Shown here in pieces: positions 46,251-54,863 of a DNA stretch of 64,000 nt. Source of the DNA: JAZTZP01 sp045637525 (GTDB taxonomy: Bacteria > Bacillota > Clostridia > UBA1381); NCBI GenBank assembly GCA_045637525.1, contig JAZTZP010000169.1, forward strand, positions 1 through 64,000, read 5' to 3'. The notes under the pieces are model-generated. The model was given only the letters and a program-made list of their open reading frames with translations, did not search any database and was not told the origin of the DNA. Each line of letters opens with the position of its first letter. Within the stretch, counting starts at the first letter, position 1. Position numbers and translations under genes: made by a program.

Positions 46251-47163
46251 CTACTTCATCCCCCTTCTTATTAAAATAATAGTTAAGCAACAGTTGTTGT
46301 AATATCTGTACAACACTGCTTATAATCCAATAAATACCCATTCCCGACGGAAGTGTAAATGTAAAAAATCCCGTCATTAAAGGCATCATTATATTCATTG
46401 ATCTTGTCATCTGAGCAGCTTGTCCTTCCTGCTCTGCCTGTGTTTTATTAGTTCCCGACTGAATCTGAGTTACCTTTGATGAAAGCCATGTAAAAAACAT
46501 TGCAAGTATTGGTATTATGATAAGTGATACCACGCTAAGCTGACTGAAATCACCACGCATAATATAATTAAGTGCAGTCTGCGGAACCTCAGCTAAGTTC
46601 ATGCCTAAGAAATTAAAGTTTACAACCCATGGATCACCAGCTCCGAAAAGTGTGTGACACCAGCTTGAAAGCTGTATCTGGCTCATATTAGCAAGATTTT
46701 CTACCGACTGAGTAGCTAAGTTTCCTATTGCCTCCGGAAACTTCTCAACCATCTGCGCCTGAATATCAAGCACCTTATTTATAGCCTCAGCAGTACTCCA
46801 GTCAACGCTTGCAAGATAATTAAGCGGCATTCTTATAACCTGATATAAGCCTATCAATACAGGCATCTGTATAAGCATCGGAAGGCATCCGCCCATCATG
46901 CTTACATTGTTTTCTTTATACAGCTTCATCATTTCACGCTGCATTTTTTCCTGATCATTTGCATATTTCTTTTGCAGCTCCGCAACGATTGGCTGAATTT
47001 TCTGTTGCTTTCTCATCGCCTTCTGCGAATGAACATTAAGCGGAAGTAATATGAGCTTTATTGCTATGGTAAATAAAATAATAGCAAGTCCATAGTTTGA
47101 GACCAGATCATATATCAGTTTAATTATAAAGCCCATAGGTCTGGTTATTAACCATTCAAACAT
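46201..47163 (-). CDS. yidC: Membrane protein insertase YidC/SpoIIIJ
   Basis: This 320-residue YidC/Oxa1-type insertase has five or six transmembrane segments. It has the YGLAIILFTIAIKLILLPL first core helix, a basic coiled cytoplasmic loop (KAMRKQQKIQPIVAELQKKY) and MGGCLPMLIQMPVLIGLYQV. It inserts proteins alone or with SecYEG. The N-terminal lipoprotein signal of some Gram-positive homologues is not present; the protein starts MFEWLITRPMGF, a form common in Clostridia. Gene order is conserved. Confidence 0.94.
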   Translation of the reverse strand: MFEWLITRPMGFIIKLIYDLVSNYGLAIILFTIAIKLILLPLNVHSQKAMRKQQKIQPIVAELQKKYANDQEKMQREMMKLYKENNVSMMGGCLPMLIQMPVLIGLYQVIRMPLNYLASVDWSTAEAINKVLDIQAQMVEKFPEAIGNLATQSVENLANMSQIQLSSWCHTLFGAGDPWVVNFNFLGMNLAEVPQTALNYIMRGDFSQLSVVSLIIIPILAMFFTWLSSKVTQIQSGTNKTQAEQEGQAAQMTRSMNIMMPLMTGFFTFTLPSGMGIYWIISSVVQILQQLLLNYYFNKKGDEVVVKLPDKNRKNSKKHR

Positions 47164-47195
47164 ATTGTTACTCCTTTGCTGTTAATAGATACGGA

Positions 47196-47408
47196 TTACG
47201 GAACCGGATCATATCCGCCTTTATGAAACGGATGACATTTTAATATCCGGCGTACAGCCAGCCCGGTGCCTTTTACAGCTCCGTATTTTTCGATAGCTTC
47301 GTATGCGTACGCAGAACAAGTAGGAATAAATCTGCAGCACGCCTTGCCTTTATACGGCGAAATATGGTGTCTGTAAAACTTAATTAAAAATAGTAATATC
47401 TTTTTCAT
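47196..47408 (-). CDS. yidD: Membrane insertion efficiency factor YidD
   Basis: This 70-residue protein has the family pattern FYRHHISPYKGKACCRFIPT, CSAYAYEAIEKYG and CHPFHKGGYDPVP. It assists YidC-dependent insertion and sits between rnpA and yidC as usual. Confidence 0.95.
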   Translation of the reverse strand: MKKILLFLIKFYRHHISPYKGKACCRFIPTCSAYAYEAIEKYGAVKGTGLAVRRILKCHPFHKGGYDPVP

Positions 47409-47432
47409 TTTTTTGCCGTCCTCTGCGGCCGA

Positions 47433-47771
47433 TTAAAATTCAGTTTTATAAATCCCGATTTTGGTCAGAGCAGCAATAACATCTCTTTTTACTGTATCAC
47501 ATTTTTTGCCGTTTATACGTGAACGAGCCACAATAATTACGTCATACCCGGCAGTTATGCCCGGTATAATCTGACGATAGCTTTCTCTCATGAGCCGTTT
47601 TGCACGATTGCGTTTTACGGCTTTCCCGATAGTTTTTCCGACGGTAAGCCCAAGCCGGCTTTTACCATGCCTGTTTTTCATAACATAAACAGCGACGCAT
47701 CCGTATGCACAGCTTTTGCCCCTTGCATACAGACGTCGAAAATCTTTATTTAATTTCAGCGTATGTTTCAT
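47433..47771 (-). CDS. rnpA: Ribonuclease P protein component
   Basis: The frame extends to 47825, but the protein homologous to RnpA begins MKHTLKLNKDFRRLYARG at 47771, giving 112 residues. It has the RNR signature region (GKAVKRNRAKRLMRESYRQI) that binds the RNase P RNA, and VIIVARSRI. It helps process tRNA 5' leaders. It follows rpmH in the usual order. Confidence 0.95.
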   Translation of the reverse strand: MKHTLKLNKDFRRLYARGKSCAYGCVAVYVMKNRHGKSRLGLTVGKTIGKAVKRNRAKRLMRESYRQIIPGITAGYDVIIVARSRINGKKCDTVKRDVIAALTKIGIYKTEF

Positions 47772-47853
47772 GTATAATTCTGACCTTTCACGATATGTAT
47801 AAAAACATATTTGAAAAATGGGCAAAAAGCGGAAAACTTTTTGCCCTTAAAAA

Positions 47854-47988
47854 TTATGCTGACAATTTCTTTCTGCCTTTTTGTCTTCTGCTTGCCAGAA
47901 TCTTTCTTCCTGATGAAGTACTCATTCTTTTTCTGAAACCGTGTTCCTTAGAACGCTGACGCTTTTTCGGTTGATAAGTTCTTTTCAT
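47854..47988 (-). CDS. rpmH: Ribosomal protein bL34
   Basis: The protein is 44 residues from MKRTYQPKKRQRSKEHGF to GRKKLSA, the complete and highly conserved L34. An apparent upstream extension to 48045 is leader. It is the first gene of the rnpA operon, with a perfect promoter at 48035-48063. Confidence 0.97.
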   Translation of the reverse strand: MKRTYQPKKRQRSKEHGFRKRMSTSSGRKILASRRQKGRKKLSA

Positions 47989-48034
47989 ATTAAATGCACC
48001 TCCTATAATTATGTTAAAATAAGACACCTTTCTA

Positions 48035-48063
48035 ATTATACACAATTTTTATCAAATTGTCAA
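48035..48063 (-). promoter_or_regulatory. Consensus promoter of rpmH operon
   Basis: Minus-strand TTGACA (48058-48063) and TATAAT (48035-48040) are spaced by 17 bases, both perfect. The downstream leader of about 40 bases carries the rpmH ribosome site (AGGAGG). Confidence 0.87.
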
Positions 48064-48074
48064 GTATTTTTTTA

Positions 48075-48956
48075 TTATTTAGCCTCTTTTAGTAATTTTC
48101 CCAAATCTTCTCTGTTAAATTTGTATTTATTATCACAAAACTGACAAGTCAACTCCGCTTCACCGGTATCATCTATCATTTCCTGAAGCTCTTTTTTGCC
48201 TACCGAGATAAGTGCATTACGCATTTTCTCTCTCGAACATTTACATTTATACATCGGTTTCACACTTTTATTTTCTATTATTACGCTAAACCCTTCAGTA
48301 ATAGCAAAAATTATATCCTCACAGCTCATACCGTCAGCTATCATCTTTGTCACGGGCGGAATTTCGGATAATGTTTTTTCAAGTGCCCGTGCCGCCTCAT
48401 CCGTCGCTCCCGGAAGAAGCTGAAGCATAAACCCGCCCGATGCAATAGGTGTATTATCGGTATCCACCAAAACACCTAACCCGATTGAAGTCGGTATCTG
48501 TTCGCTTTTTGCATAATACAAGGTTAAATCCTCTGCAATTTCTCCCGATACAAGGGGAATTTGTCCGATATACGGCTCCTTTAACCCTAAATCTCTTATT
48601 ACGCTGAGATAACCCGAACCCAGAGCACCGCCTACATCTAATTTTCCTTTGTCATTTAAAGGACGGTCCACATAAGGATTTGCCGCATAGCCTCTGACAC
48701 AGCTCTCGCTGTCCGTAACCGCAACAATATATGAAAGCGGTCCGTCACCCTTAAACTGCAAAGTTATGCTGTCGTCCTCATTTTTAAGTGTAGCACCCAT
48801 AAGCGCCGCACCGGTAAGAGTTCTTCCGAGCGCTGCGGTTGCTACCGGGTATGTATGATGTATTCTTTGAGCCTCACGTACAAGTTCTGTTGTTATTGCC
48901 GCAAAAACTCTTATTGTTCCGTCTGTGCTGTATCCTCTTAAAAGTATGTCTTCCAC
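48075..48956 (-). CDS. hslO: Redox-regulated chaperone Hsp33
   Basis: This 293-residue Hsp33 starts DILLRGYSTDGTIRVFAA and has the C-terminal zinc switch CKCSREK and CQFCDNKY. Oxidation releases zinc and activates holdase function. Interior motifs (AALGRTLTGAALMG, GDGPLSYIVA) are complete. Confidence 0.95.
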   Translation of the reverse strand: MEDILLRGYSTDGTIRVFAAITTELVREAQRIHHTYPVATAALGRTLTGAALMGATLKNEDDSITLQFKGDGPLSYIVAVTDSESCVRGYAANPYVDRPLNDKGKLDVGGALGSGYLSVIRDLGLKEPYIGQIPLVSGEIAEDLTLYYAKSEQIPTSIGLGVLVDTDNTPIASGGFMLQLLPGATDEAARALEKTLSEIPPVTKMIADGMSCEDIIFAITEGFSVIIENKSVKPMYKCKCSREKMRNALISVGKKELQEMIDDTGEAELTCQFCDNKYKFNREDLGKLLKEAK

Positions 48957-48977
48957 TATAAAATTCTTCCTTTCTCA

Positions 48978-50186
48978 TCATTCGCCTGTTATACTTACTT
49001 TTACACTCAGATTTTTTCCGAAAATCTTTGCATCTTCAAAAACTACGGGTATATCATATTCGCCCGGTTGTTTGCCGGTCAAGTCTATAAACCCTTTTAC
49101 GGTTTCCGTAATATTTTCCGGTGCGGTAAGATTTACGGTTATCGCCTGTTCAAAGCTCACCGACATTCCTTCGGGAACATTCACAGGCTCGATATTCACT
49201 CTCACCGGCCTTGTCTTAAGCTTTGTCACCGTCCCGGCAACATTCATACTTTTCTGTGATATGAATACATCGCTATTTTCCTCTAAAACAGCGGTAAACT
49301 CCTGTCGACCGTTTTCATACTCTCCGTCCGGAATTATAAACCTTACCTCAGGAACAACCTCCGCCGCATTTCTCATTCCGCCGTCAACATATTCGGGAAT
49401 ACTGTTTTTATCTATCTCTATAACGCATTTTTCTTTTAATTTGTCATCGCTCACAATCTTAAACGGAACCTGAACCTTGTTATAAACCCGGCTCACCGCC
49501 TTAATAGCCGATACATTGCAGAAAAACGTCTGACATTCCTCTAACGGCTCCCCGGCAGCATCTGAGTAAACAAACTTATATACACCCTCATATTCTTCGT
49601 CAATTACCGAACCGTCAACAGTAATAAGACACTTTTCCAGCTTATTTATCTGAGATACAGCCCCTGTCACCGTTACTGTCTTCAGCTGAGGCTCAATCTC
49701 TATAACCTCATTTCTGCCGATACCCGTATATCCGGCAACAACAGGAACTTCTTTTGTAGTACAAGCTTCAAAGTCAAGAACAACGCTTTTAATATTATGC
49801 TGTTCCGAGTTTATTGCAGGCGGAACGTATACAGAAGGCATCAGCTCAAAGCTTCCTAACTGTGTCACCTGAGACACATCTATGTTAATGCGGACTCTGT
49901 CCATCGATGAAATAACCTCATTACGCCTTCCGGATATTTTAACATCAAAACCGCTTATTTCCTCCTTGTTCATAAGCACTATGTTTCTGTCTCTTAAAGT
50001 TCCTTCTCCTGAAAAAGTCACAGGAACATTTTTAATTTCATACGCAATCTCGGGATTGACTATCTGAACTATTACAACCCATAAAACAACAGATGTTATT
50101 ACAGACAGTATCATAAGCTTTATTTTGCTGACAGGTTTCTTTTTCGTCCTGTCATACTCCGGATGTATTTCCTGTTTTTTTGTCAT
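48978..50186 (-). CDS. cdaR: YbbR-domain protein CdaR
   Basis: The frame extends to 50243, but AGGAGG lies just before the ATG at 50186 (MTKKQEIHPEYDR), giving 402 residues. A short cytoplasmic N-terminus and one transmembrane helix (ILSVITSVVLWVVIVQIV) precede about four extracellular YbbR repeats. CdaR binds and modulates the diadenylate cyclase encoded just upstream, so it couples c-di-AMP to the envelope. The spacing to cdaA is 13 bases. Confidence 0.9.
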   Translation of the reverse strand: MTKKQEIHPEYDRTKKKPVSKIKLMILSVITSVVLWVVIVQIVNPEIAYEIKNVPVTFSGEGTLRDRNIVLMNKEEISGFDVKISGRRNEVISSMDRVRINIDVSQVTQLGSFELMPSVYVPPAINSEQHNIKSVVLDFEACTTKEVPVVAGYTGIGRNEVIEIEPQLKTVTVTGAVSQINKLEKCLITVDGSVIDEEYEGVYKFVYSDAAGEPLEECQTFFCNVSAIKAVSRVYNKVQVPFKIVSDDKLKEKCVIEIDKNSIPEYVDGGMRNAAEVVPEVRFIIPDGEYENGRQEFTAVLEENSDVFISQKSMNVAGTVTKLKTRPVRVNIEPVNVPEGMSVSFEQAITVNLTAPENITETVKGFIDLTGKQPGEYDIPVVFEDAKIFGKNLSVKVSITGE

Positions 50187-50199
50187 ACATGTTACCTCC

Positions 50200-51057
50200 T
50201 CACGACTTATTCTGAAGCACCTTCCAGAACTTAATTCTGTCAAGAGACTCCTGACTTACTTCTTTAGCCATAAACTTTTCAAGTGCCTTTTTCAAAGACT
50301 CTGTACTTATATTCCGTGTAAGGCTTCCTCTTAGTGCCAGAGAAACCTTGCCCGTTTCTTCACTTACAACAACAATAAGCGCATCCGAAACCTCACTCAT
50401 CCCAAGAGCGGCACGGTGCCTGGTACCAAGCTCTCTTGAAATATTATAGTTAGATGTAAGCGGCAAAAAGCATCCCGCACTGCGTATAACCGTATCTCTT
50501 ATTATAACAGCCCCGTCATGAAGCGGCGTGTTAGGCACAAAAATGTTTTCTAAAAGTGCAGAAGTTATCGATGCATTTATCTCAGTACCTGTCCTTATAC
50601 TGTCACCAAGCTTCGTCTCACCTTCTATAACTATAAGCGCCCCGGTCCTTGACGCCGAAAGATTTTTAACAGCCGTGCATATCTCATCAAAAATACGTTC
50701 TGTCACCTCTTCGCTCATGCCGGTGTTTATAGCAAGATCCATAATTTTTCCAAACTTCGAGTGTCCCATACGCTCCAGAAGACTTCTGAGCTCCGGCTGA
50801 AATATAACAACAATTGCAAACATTCCAACCTGTACCGTCGCATTAAGAACGTAATTTATAACCGTAAGATGCGTCCAGTCGCTTATTACAAGTAAAGCAA
50901 AAAGCAAAATAAGCCCCTTAACCAATTGCACCGCCCTGGTCTCCCTCAGCCAGTTTATAAGATGATATATAACAAAAGCAACTATAACTATATCAATTAT
51001 ATCACTTATTTTCACAAGCTGAATATACCTTGCTATGTATTCAATTACTGATGACAT
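50200..51057 (-). CDS. cdaA: Diadenylate cyclase CdaA
   Basis: This 285-residue protein has three N-terminal transmembrane helices and a DAC domain with the DGA motif (PLHDGAVIIRD) and the RHR motif (GTRHRAALGMSE). It makes c-di-AMP from two ATP, controlling potassium and osmolyte uptake and wall homeostasis. The usual third partner glmM is not adjacent here. A -10 box TATAAT is visible at 51107-51112 on the minus strand. Confidence 0.95.
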   Translation of the reverse strand: MSSVIEYIARYIQLVKISDIIDIVIVAFVIYHLINWLRETRAVQLVKGLILLFALLVISDWTHLTVINYVLNATVQVGMFAIVVIFQPELRSLLERMGHSKFGKIMDLAINTGMSEEVTERIFDEICTAVKNLSASRTGALIVIEGETKLGDSIRTGTEINASITSALLENIFVPNTPLHDGAVIIRDTVIRSAGCFLPLTSNYNISRELGTRHRAALGMSEVSDALIVVVSEETGKVSLALRGSLTRNISTESLKKALEKFMAKEVSQESLDRIKFWKVLQNKS

Positions 51058-51173
51058 ATGCTATCTTCCTTTCATTTATTATTATGTTTTTATGTATTCT
51101 AACATTATTATAACATACTTTTATAGATTTTTCTACATTTTTTTAAAAAATTTATAAAATTTTAATTTTTTTA

Positions 51174-51202
51174 TTGTAATTCTCTGAATTTTATGTTATA
51201 AT
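51174..51202 (+). promoter_or_regulatory. Promoter of the stalk/cohesin-like gene
   Basis: TTGTAA (51174-51179) and TATAAT (51197-51202) are spaced by 17 bases, in the divergent spacer between cdaA and the secreted protein gene. The rest of the 207-base spacer is AT-rich without other clear structure. Confidence 0.78.
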
Positions 51203-51264
51203 GATAGTAAGTATGTATTTTATACATCATTAGTGTTATAATTATACGAAAGGATTATATTATC

Positions 51265-52221
51265 ATGAATAAAAAAATATTCGCGTCAGGATTAATAGCC
51301 CTGTCCTGCATTATAAGTTCAATATCAGCTTTCGCTTATCAGACAGAAGGAACACTTATCATAAACAACAGAACAATCTATTCTGAAGACGAGCCACCGG
51401 TTATCGTAGACGGCAGAATTTTAATACCGGCCGACAAAATACTTGCATATGGCGGCATCCGTGCCAAATACATCGAAGAAAACAACCAGTTTATCATAGA
51501 CAGTAAAAATAATGTAAAAAGAATTTCTCTGCATATCGATAACCCTGTAATGGAAATTTATACATACAAGACTCTGCTCCAGGCAGACCGCGAAGACGTT
51601 CAACTCGATGTACCGCCTCAGATTATAGACGGCGTACCGATGTTTCCGCTTCGTGCAGTTGCTGAAGCCATCGGTCTTGAAATAAGCTGGGATGAAGCAG
51701 CACAGGCTGTTGTTTTAAATACCAACCCCGGCGCTGAAATTCCTGAAAACCGTTGTGTTTTATCAATAAGCGCAAATACCGACGATGTAAATGCCGGCGA
51801 CACCGTAATTATCACATTCAAGGTATCAAATGCATCTCATCTTAAGGATTACAACATATCCGCTCTTACGGGAAGTCTTATATTTGACCACGAAAAATTT
51901 TCATTTATAAAATCAACGTATGTCCCGGGTGACAATACTTCCGTAATGCTCGAAGCAAGCAACGGAAACTACAACGGCTACGGTGCAAAATCAGTTGCCG
52001 TAATAAACGACTGCCCCTTAACAGGCGAAGATTTTGCTTCAATAGTTATGTCATTTGAAGCTTTAACCGATGACGGCGGAGAATTTATATTGTCTGATTA
52101 TTTTAACACTATAAGAGGTGCCGACAACGATATTGTTGTAGCAGATTCAGAAGGAACAACTATTTCTATATCGGCAGATACAGATTTGATAATCGACAAA
52201 ACACCTGTTATTATTAAATAA
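51265..52221 (+). CDS. Secreted protein with copper-amine-oxidase stalk and cohesin-like domain
   Basis: This 318-residue exported protein has a signal peptide (SGLIALSCIISSISAFA). Residues about 30-150 match the copper amine oxidase N-terminal stalk domain, often found in Clostridia surface proteins (VIVDGRILIPADKIL, PMFPLRAVAEAIGLEISWDE). The C-terminal 150 residues resemble a cohesin/carbohydrate-binding beta-sandwich (GDTVIITFKVSN, GSLIFDHEKFSF). No dockerin was seen in the window, so cohesin function is uncertain. It is followed 21 bases later by the YjbQ gene. Confidence 0.75.
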   Translation: MNKKIFASGLIALSCIISSISAFAYQTEGTLIINNRTIYSEDEPPVIVDGRILIPADKILAYGGIRAKYIEENNQFIIDSKNNVKRISLHIDNPVMEIYTYKTLLQADREDVQLDVPPQIIDGVPMFPLRAVAEAIGLEISWDEAAQAVVLNTNPGAEIPENRCVLSISANTDDVNAGDTVIITFKVSNASHLKDYNISALTGSLIFDHEKFSFIKSTYVPGDNTSVMLEASNGNYNGYGAKSVAVINDCPLTGEDFASIVMSFEALTDDGGEFILSDYFNTIRGADNDIVVADSEGTTISISADTDLIIDKTPVIIK

Positions 52222-52242
52222 TATTTGAGAGAAGGAATTAAA

Positions 52243-52638
52243 ATGCTTGCAAGATTCAGAGTAACTACAACAGAAAAAACGCAAATGATAGATATTACAA
52301 AGGAAATCAATGAAATTGTAACGCAGTCCGGTATAGATTCGGGACTGTGCACCGTATTCTGTGCACATACAACCGCCGGAATTGTTCTTACAGAAACAGG
52401 GGATTCCGAAGCCGCATTTCATGCACTCCACGCTATCGACAGCATCGTACCTACCGCCGGCGGTCTTACAATCGACTCAAGAACGTCAGCACTCATGAAA
52501 AACATGCTTACCGGCAACTCGATAAACATCATAGTTTCCGAAGGTCGTCCGCTGTTAGGCAACTGGCAAGGCGTTTTCCTATGTGATTTCGACGGCAAGA
52601 AAAACAGAACTGTTTTCGTAAAAGTAATGTCTGACTAA
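52243..52638 (+). CDS. YjbQ/UPF0047 family protein
   Basis: GAGAAGG lies shortly before the ATG at 52243, giving 131 residues; an upstream in-frame codon at 52225 lies before the site. The family signature HTTAGIVLTE and the C-terminal LLGNWQGVFLCDFDG are present. The central NAxxHLK-type motif of most members is replaced by SRTSALMKNML, so the second His is missing. Some members have weak thiamine-phosphate synthase activity; real function is unknown. A strong terminator follows. Confidence 0.82.
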   Translation: MLARFRVTTTEKTQMIDITKEINEIVTQSGIDSGLCTVFCAHTTAGIVLTETGDSEAAFHALHAIDSIVPTAGGLTIDSRTSALMKNMLTGNSINIIVSEGRPLLGNWQGVFLCDFDGKKNRTVFVKVMSD

Positions 52639-52645
52639 AAACAAT

Positions 52646-52700
52646 AATCCTGAATTTAAAACCGGAGTACATTCCGTAACTTTAAATTCAGGATTTTTTT
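52646..52700 (+). terminator. Terminator after the YjbQ gene
   Basis: The perfect 15-bp arms AATCCTGAATTTAAA (52646-52660) and TTTAAATTCAGGATT (52681-52695) continue into a T-run of seven. It also serves the convergent esterase gene. Confidence 0.9.
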
Positions 52701-52706
52701 GTTCTT

Positions 52707-53444
52707 TCAGACTGTACCGATAACTTTCATATACTCATCAAAATATCTCCGTCCGAAAAGTCTCAGTGATTTTGAATCAAAGTGTATTCCGTCCGGCTTT
52801 AATGCAAGGCCTTTTGAAGACACTACTGTGCAAAACGGAATTTCTTCCGCTAATTCTTTAAAAACACCGTTCATTTTTGCAGGATAATCTCCCACATTCC
52901 ATTTTGACTCTATATCCAAAGACAATTCGCCAATCAAAAGAGGTAACTTTTCAGCTCCCAAAGCCTTTCGCAGTTCTCCAATCATATATTTAAAATTCTC
53001 TTTATAACAAGGAAATCCCTGCTCATTACAGTCACTTTCACCCTGATGCCATAAAACCCCGCCAAAAGAAGATGTTCTCATAGCCATCTTAGCCATAAAA
53101 ACAGCATGATCAAAAAGAATTTCACCCGGCATCCACGCAGAAATTTTTGTACCGCCGTCAGCACATGGAATAAGTCCGATTTTTTTACCGAAATGTTTTG
53201 CATAACTATCTGCAAAGCTTGCCCCAAGATTTACTCCGCTGTGAAAATCACCATCAAGAACAGCACGATCAGGATTTACAGGTTCAGACATTTTCTGCCA
53301 TCTGCCCATCCTTAACATAAAACAGTCTGCATTATTTATCGGCTCAACCTCGCCAAAATCTCCTCTGCCTGCCATGTTAGACTGTCCTATCAACAAAAAA
53401 CTTATTATTTCATTCTCAGTTTTAGCTATCCCGTCATTTATCAT
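52707..53444 (-). CDS. SGNH-type carbohydrate acetylesterase (SASA family)
   Basis: This 245-residue protein has the nucleophile block LLIGQSNMAGRGDF, the GVLWHQGESD block and a C-terminal PDGIHFD with the catalytic Asp-x-x-His. This is the sialate O-acetylesterase/CE6-like pattern. No signal peptide is seen. It may deacetylate sugars taken up by the cell. It overlaps the DUF3006 gene by four bases (ATGA), but functional linkage to it is unclear. Confidence 0.85.
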   Translation of the reverse strand: MINDGIAKTENEIISFLLIGQSNMAGRGDFGEVEPINNADCFMLRMGRWQKMSEPVNPDRAVLDGDFHSGVNLGASFADSYAKHFGKKIGLIPCADGGTKISAWMPGEILFDHAVFMAKMAMRTSSFGGVLWHQGESDCNEQGFPCYKENFKYMIGELRKALGAEKLPLLIGELSLDIESKWNVGDYPAKMNGVFKELAEEIPFCTVVSSKGLALKPDGIHFDSKSLRLFGRRYFDEYMKVIGTV

Positions 53445-53656
53445 AACCTTTCCTCCTTGTTTGTTTTGAATAATTTATTCAGCCTGTTCTGTAACTGTTC
53501 CCTTCGTGTATTTGTTTCATCTTCACACACAGATATTTCAATAAGACTTCCCTCGCGTGCATTTTCCGGTAAAAGACATTTTGGCATATCAACTAACCCA
53601 TTATCAGTTTCCAACACAGCAAATTCTTCTTCAAATCTGTCTATTATAAACTTCAT
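53441..53656 (-). CDS. DUF3006 small protein
   Basis: This 71-residue protein is a beta-rich first half (MKFIIDRFEEEFAVLETDNG, LVDMPKCLLPENAREG) plus a basic helix. It matches DUF3006, which commonly lies beside ComEC-like hydrolases in Bacillota. That arrangement is seen here, 12 bases after the hydrolase. Function is unknown. Confidence 0.82.
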   Translation of the reverse strand: MKFIIDRFEEEFAVLETDNGLVDMPKCLLPENAREGSLIEISVCEDETNTRREQLQNRLNKLFKTNKEERL

Positions 53657-53668
53657 TTCAAATCCCCC

Positions 53669-54847
53669 TTAAAAGCACTTACTGCAAGGTGTCAATCCTT
53701 CGGCAACTGCATCTTTTAGTGTTATTTCTGTTTTACTCTTTAAATAGCCGCATCCTGCTTTATGGTATTTTCCGCCTGTATTTGTTTTATAAACTATCTC
53801 CGTCTGCGTTTGTTTTTCTTCATAAGAGACATAAGTATTACTGCTATCACTACCACAACTGGCATACCGGACATCGTTTGACCCGATGCCGCCGGTACTA
53901 ACTGCTGTTGCATTCTCTACCGTTATATTCTCTGAATCCGAAGATATTACAACAGTGCCTGTCTCATAAGTTACAAATGTTTGTATGCCGAGTGTATTAT
54001 AAAGGCTCATCACCTCATCATGCGGATGTCCGTAGCTGTTATCCTCACCGCATGAAACGACTACATACTCCGGATTAACCTTTCTAATAAAATCCGAAGA
54101 TGATGACGTTGAAGAACCGTGGTGTCCGGCCTTTAATACATCCGCTTCAATATCTGCCGATAAAATCTCACGCTCAACCTCTTTTTCGGCGTCTCCCGTA
54201 TACAAATAAGAAGTATCGCCGTATACAAGCTTTATAACCGCTGAATAATTGTTAAGATTGTCGTATTTATTTTTTACGGGAGCTAATATGTCTATGCTTA
54301 AGTCTGCATCGGTCAGAATATTCACACCGACCTTTGCCTCAATAACCTCACAGCCCTCCGCTTCTATTGCATCAAGCATACGCTCAAAAGTTTTCGACTC
54401 AGATACCGCATCAGGCATATAAAACGTGCCTATATCGAAGCTGTTTATTACATCAGTCATTGCCCCTATGTGGTCAGCGTGCGGATGAGTTGCGACCAGA
54501 TAATCAATATCAGAATACCCGAGATCTTTTATATAGTCCACTATAAAGTCGCCGTATTCTGCTATACTCGCATCTATAAGCATACACTCCCCATTCGGAA
54601 GCTCAATAAATTCACAGTCGCCCTGACCTACATCAAGAAAATGTGAAACCACTTTGTTATCCGCCGCATATGCAGTATCCACAGCACTTTCTTTCCATAA
54701 AGCACCTGCACCGATGCATTGTTGAATAACTCTTAAAGGAACAAGATTCCAGATTTCTTTATTATTAAAATAATCTCTCACGCTGTCTGCACTAACAGAA
54801 GCATTCACCAAAAACGCCGCAAAAACGGCTAAAAATATCTTTTTCAT
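53669..54847 (-). CDS. Secreted ComEC-like metallo-beta-lactamase-fold hydrolase
   Basis: GGAGG lies before the ATG at 54847 and a signal peptide follows (MKKIFLAVFAAFLVNASVSA), giving 392 residues. The MBL domain shows HFLDVGQGDCEFIELPNG, THPHADHIGA and AGHHGSSTS as in the C-terminal domain of ComEC/Rec2, a probable phosphodiesterase on DNA. The tail carries KYHKAGCGYLK and LTPCSKCF, a small Cys/His metal-binding domain often attached to such exported nucleases. It probably degrades external DNA, alone or with DUF3006. Confidence 0.87.
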   Translation of the reverse strand: MKKIFLAVFAAFLVNASVSADSVRDYFNNKEIWNLVPLRVIQQCIGAGALWKESAVDTAYAADNKVVSHFLDVGQGDCEFIELPNGECMLIDASIAEYGDFIVDYIKDLGYSDIDYLVATHPHADHIGAMTDVINSFDIGTFYMPDAVSESKTFERMLDAIEAEGCEVIEAKVGVNILTDADLSIDILAPVKNKYDNLNNYSAVIKLVYGDTSYLYTGDAEKEVEREILSADIEADVLKAGHHGSSTSSSSDFIRKVNPEYVVVSCGEDNSYGHPHDEVMSLYNTLGIQTFVTYETGTVVISSDSENITVENATAVSTGGIGSNDVRYASCGSDSSNTYVSYEEKQTQTEIVYKTNTGGKYHKAGCGYLKSKTEITLKDAVAEGLTPCSKCF

Positions 54848-54863
54848 ATCTACCTCCAACAAA

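Noticed and set aside
51265..52221. Cohesin-like domain as evidence for a cellulosome
   Set aside because: No dockerin-type calcium repeats were found in any protein of the window, and the similarity is only to the general fold.
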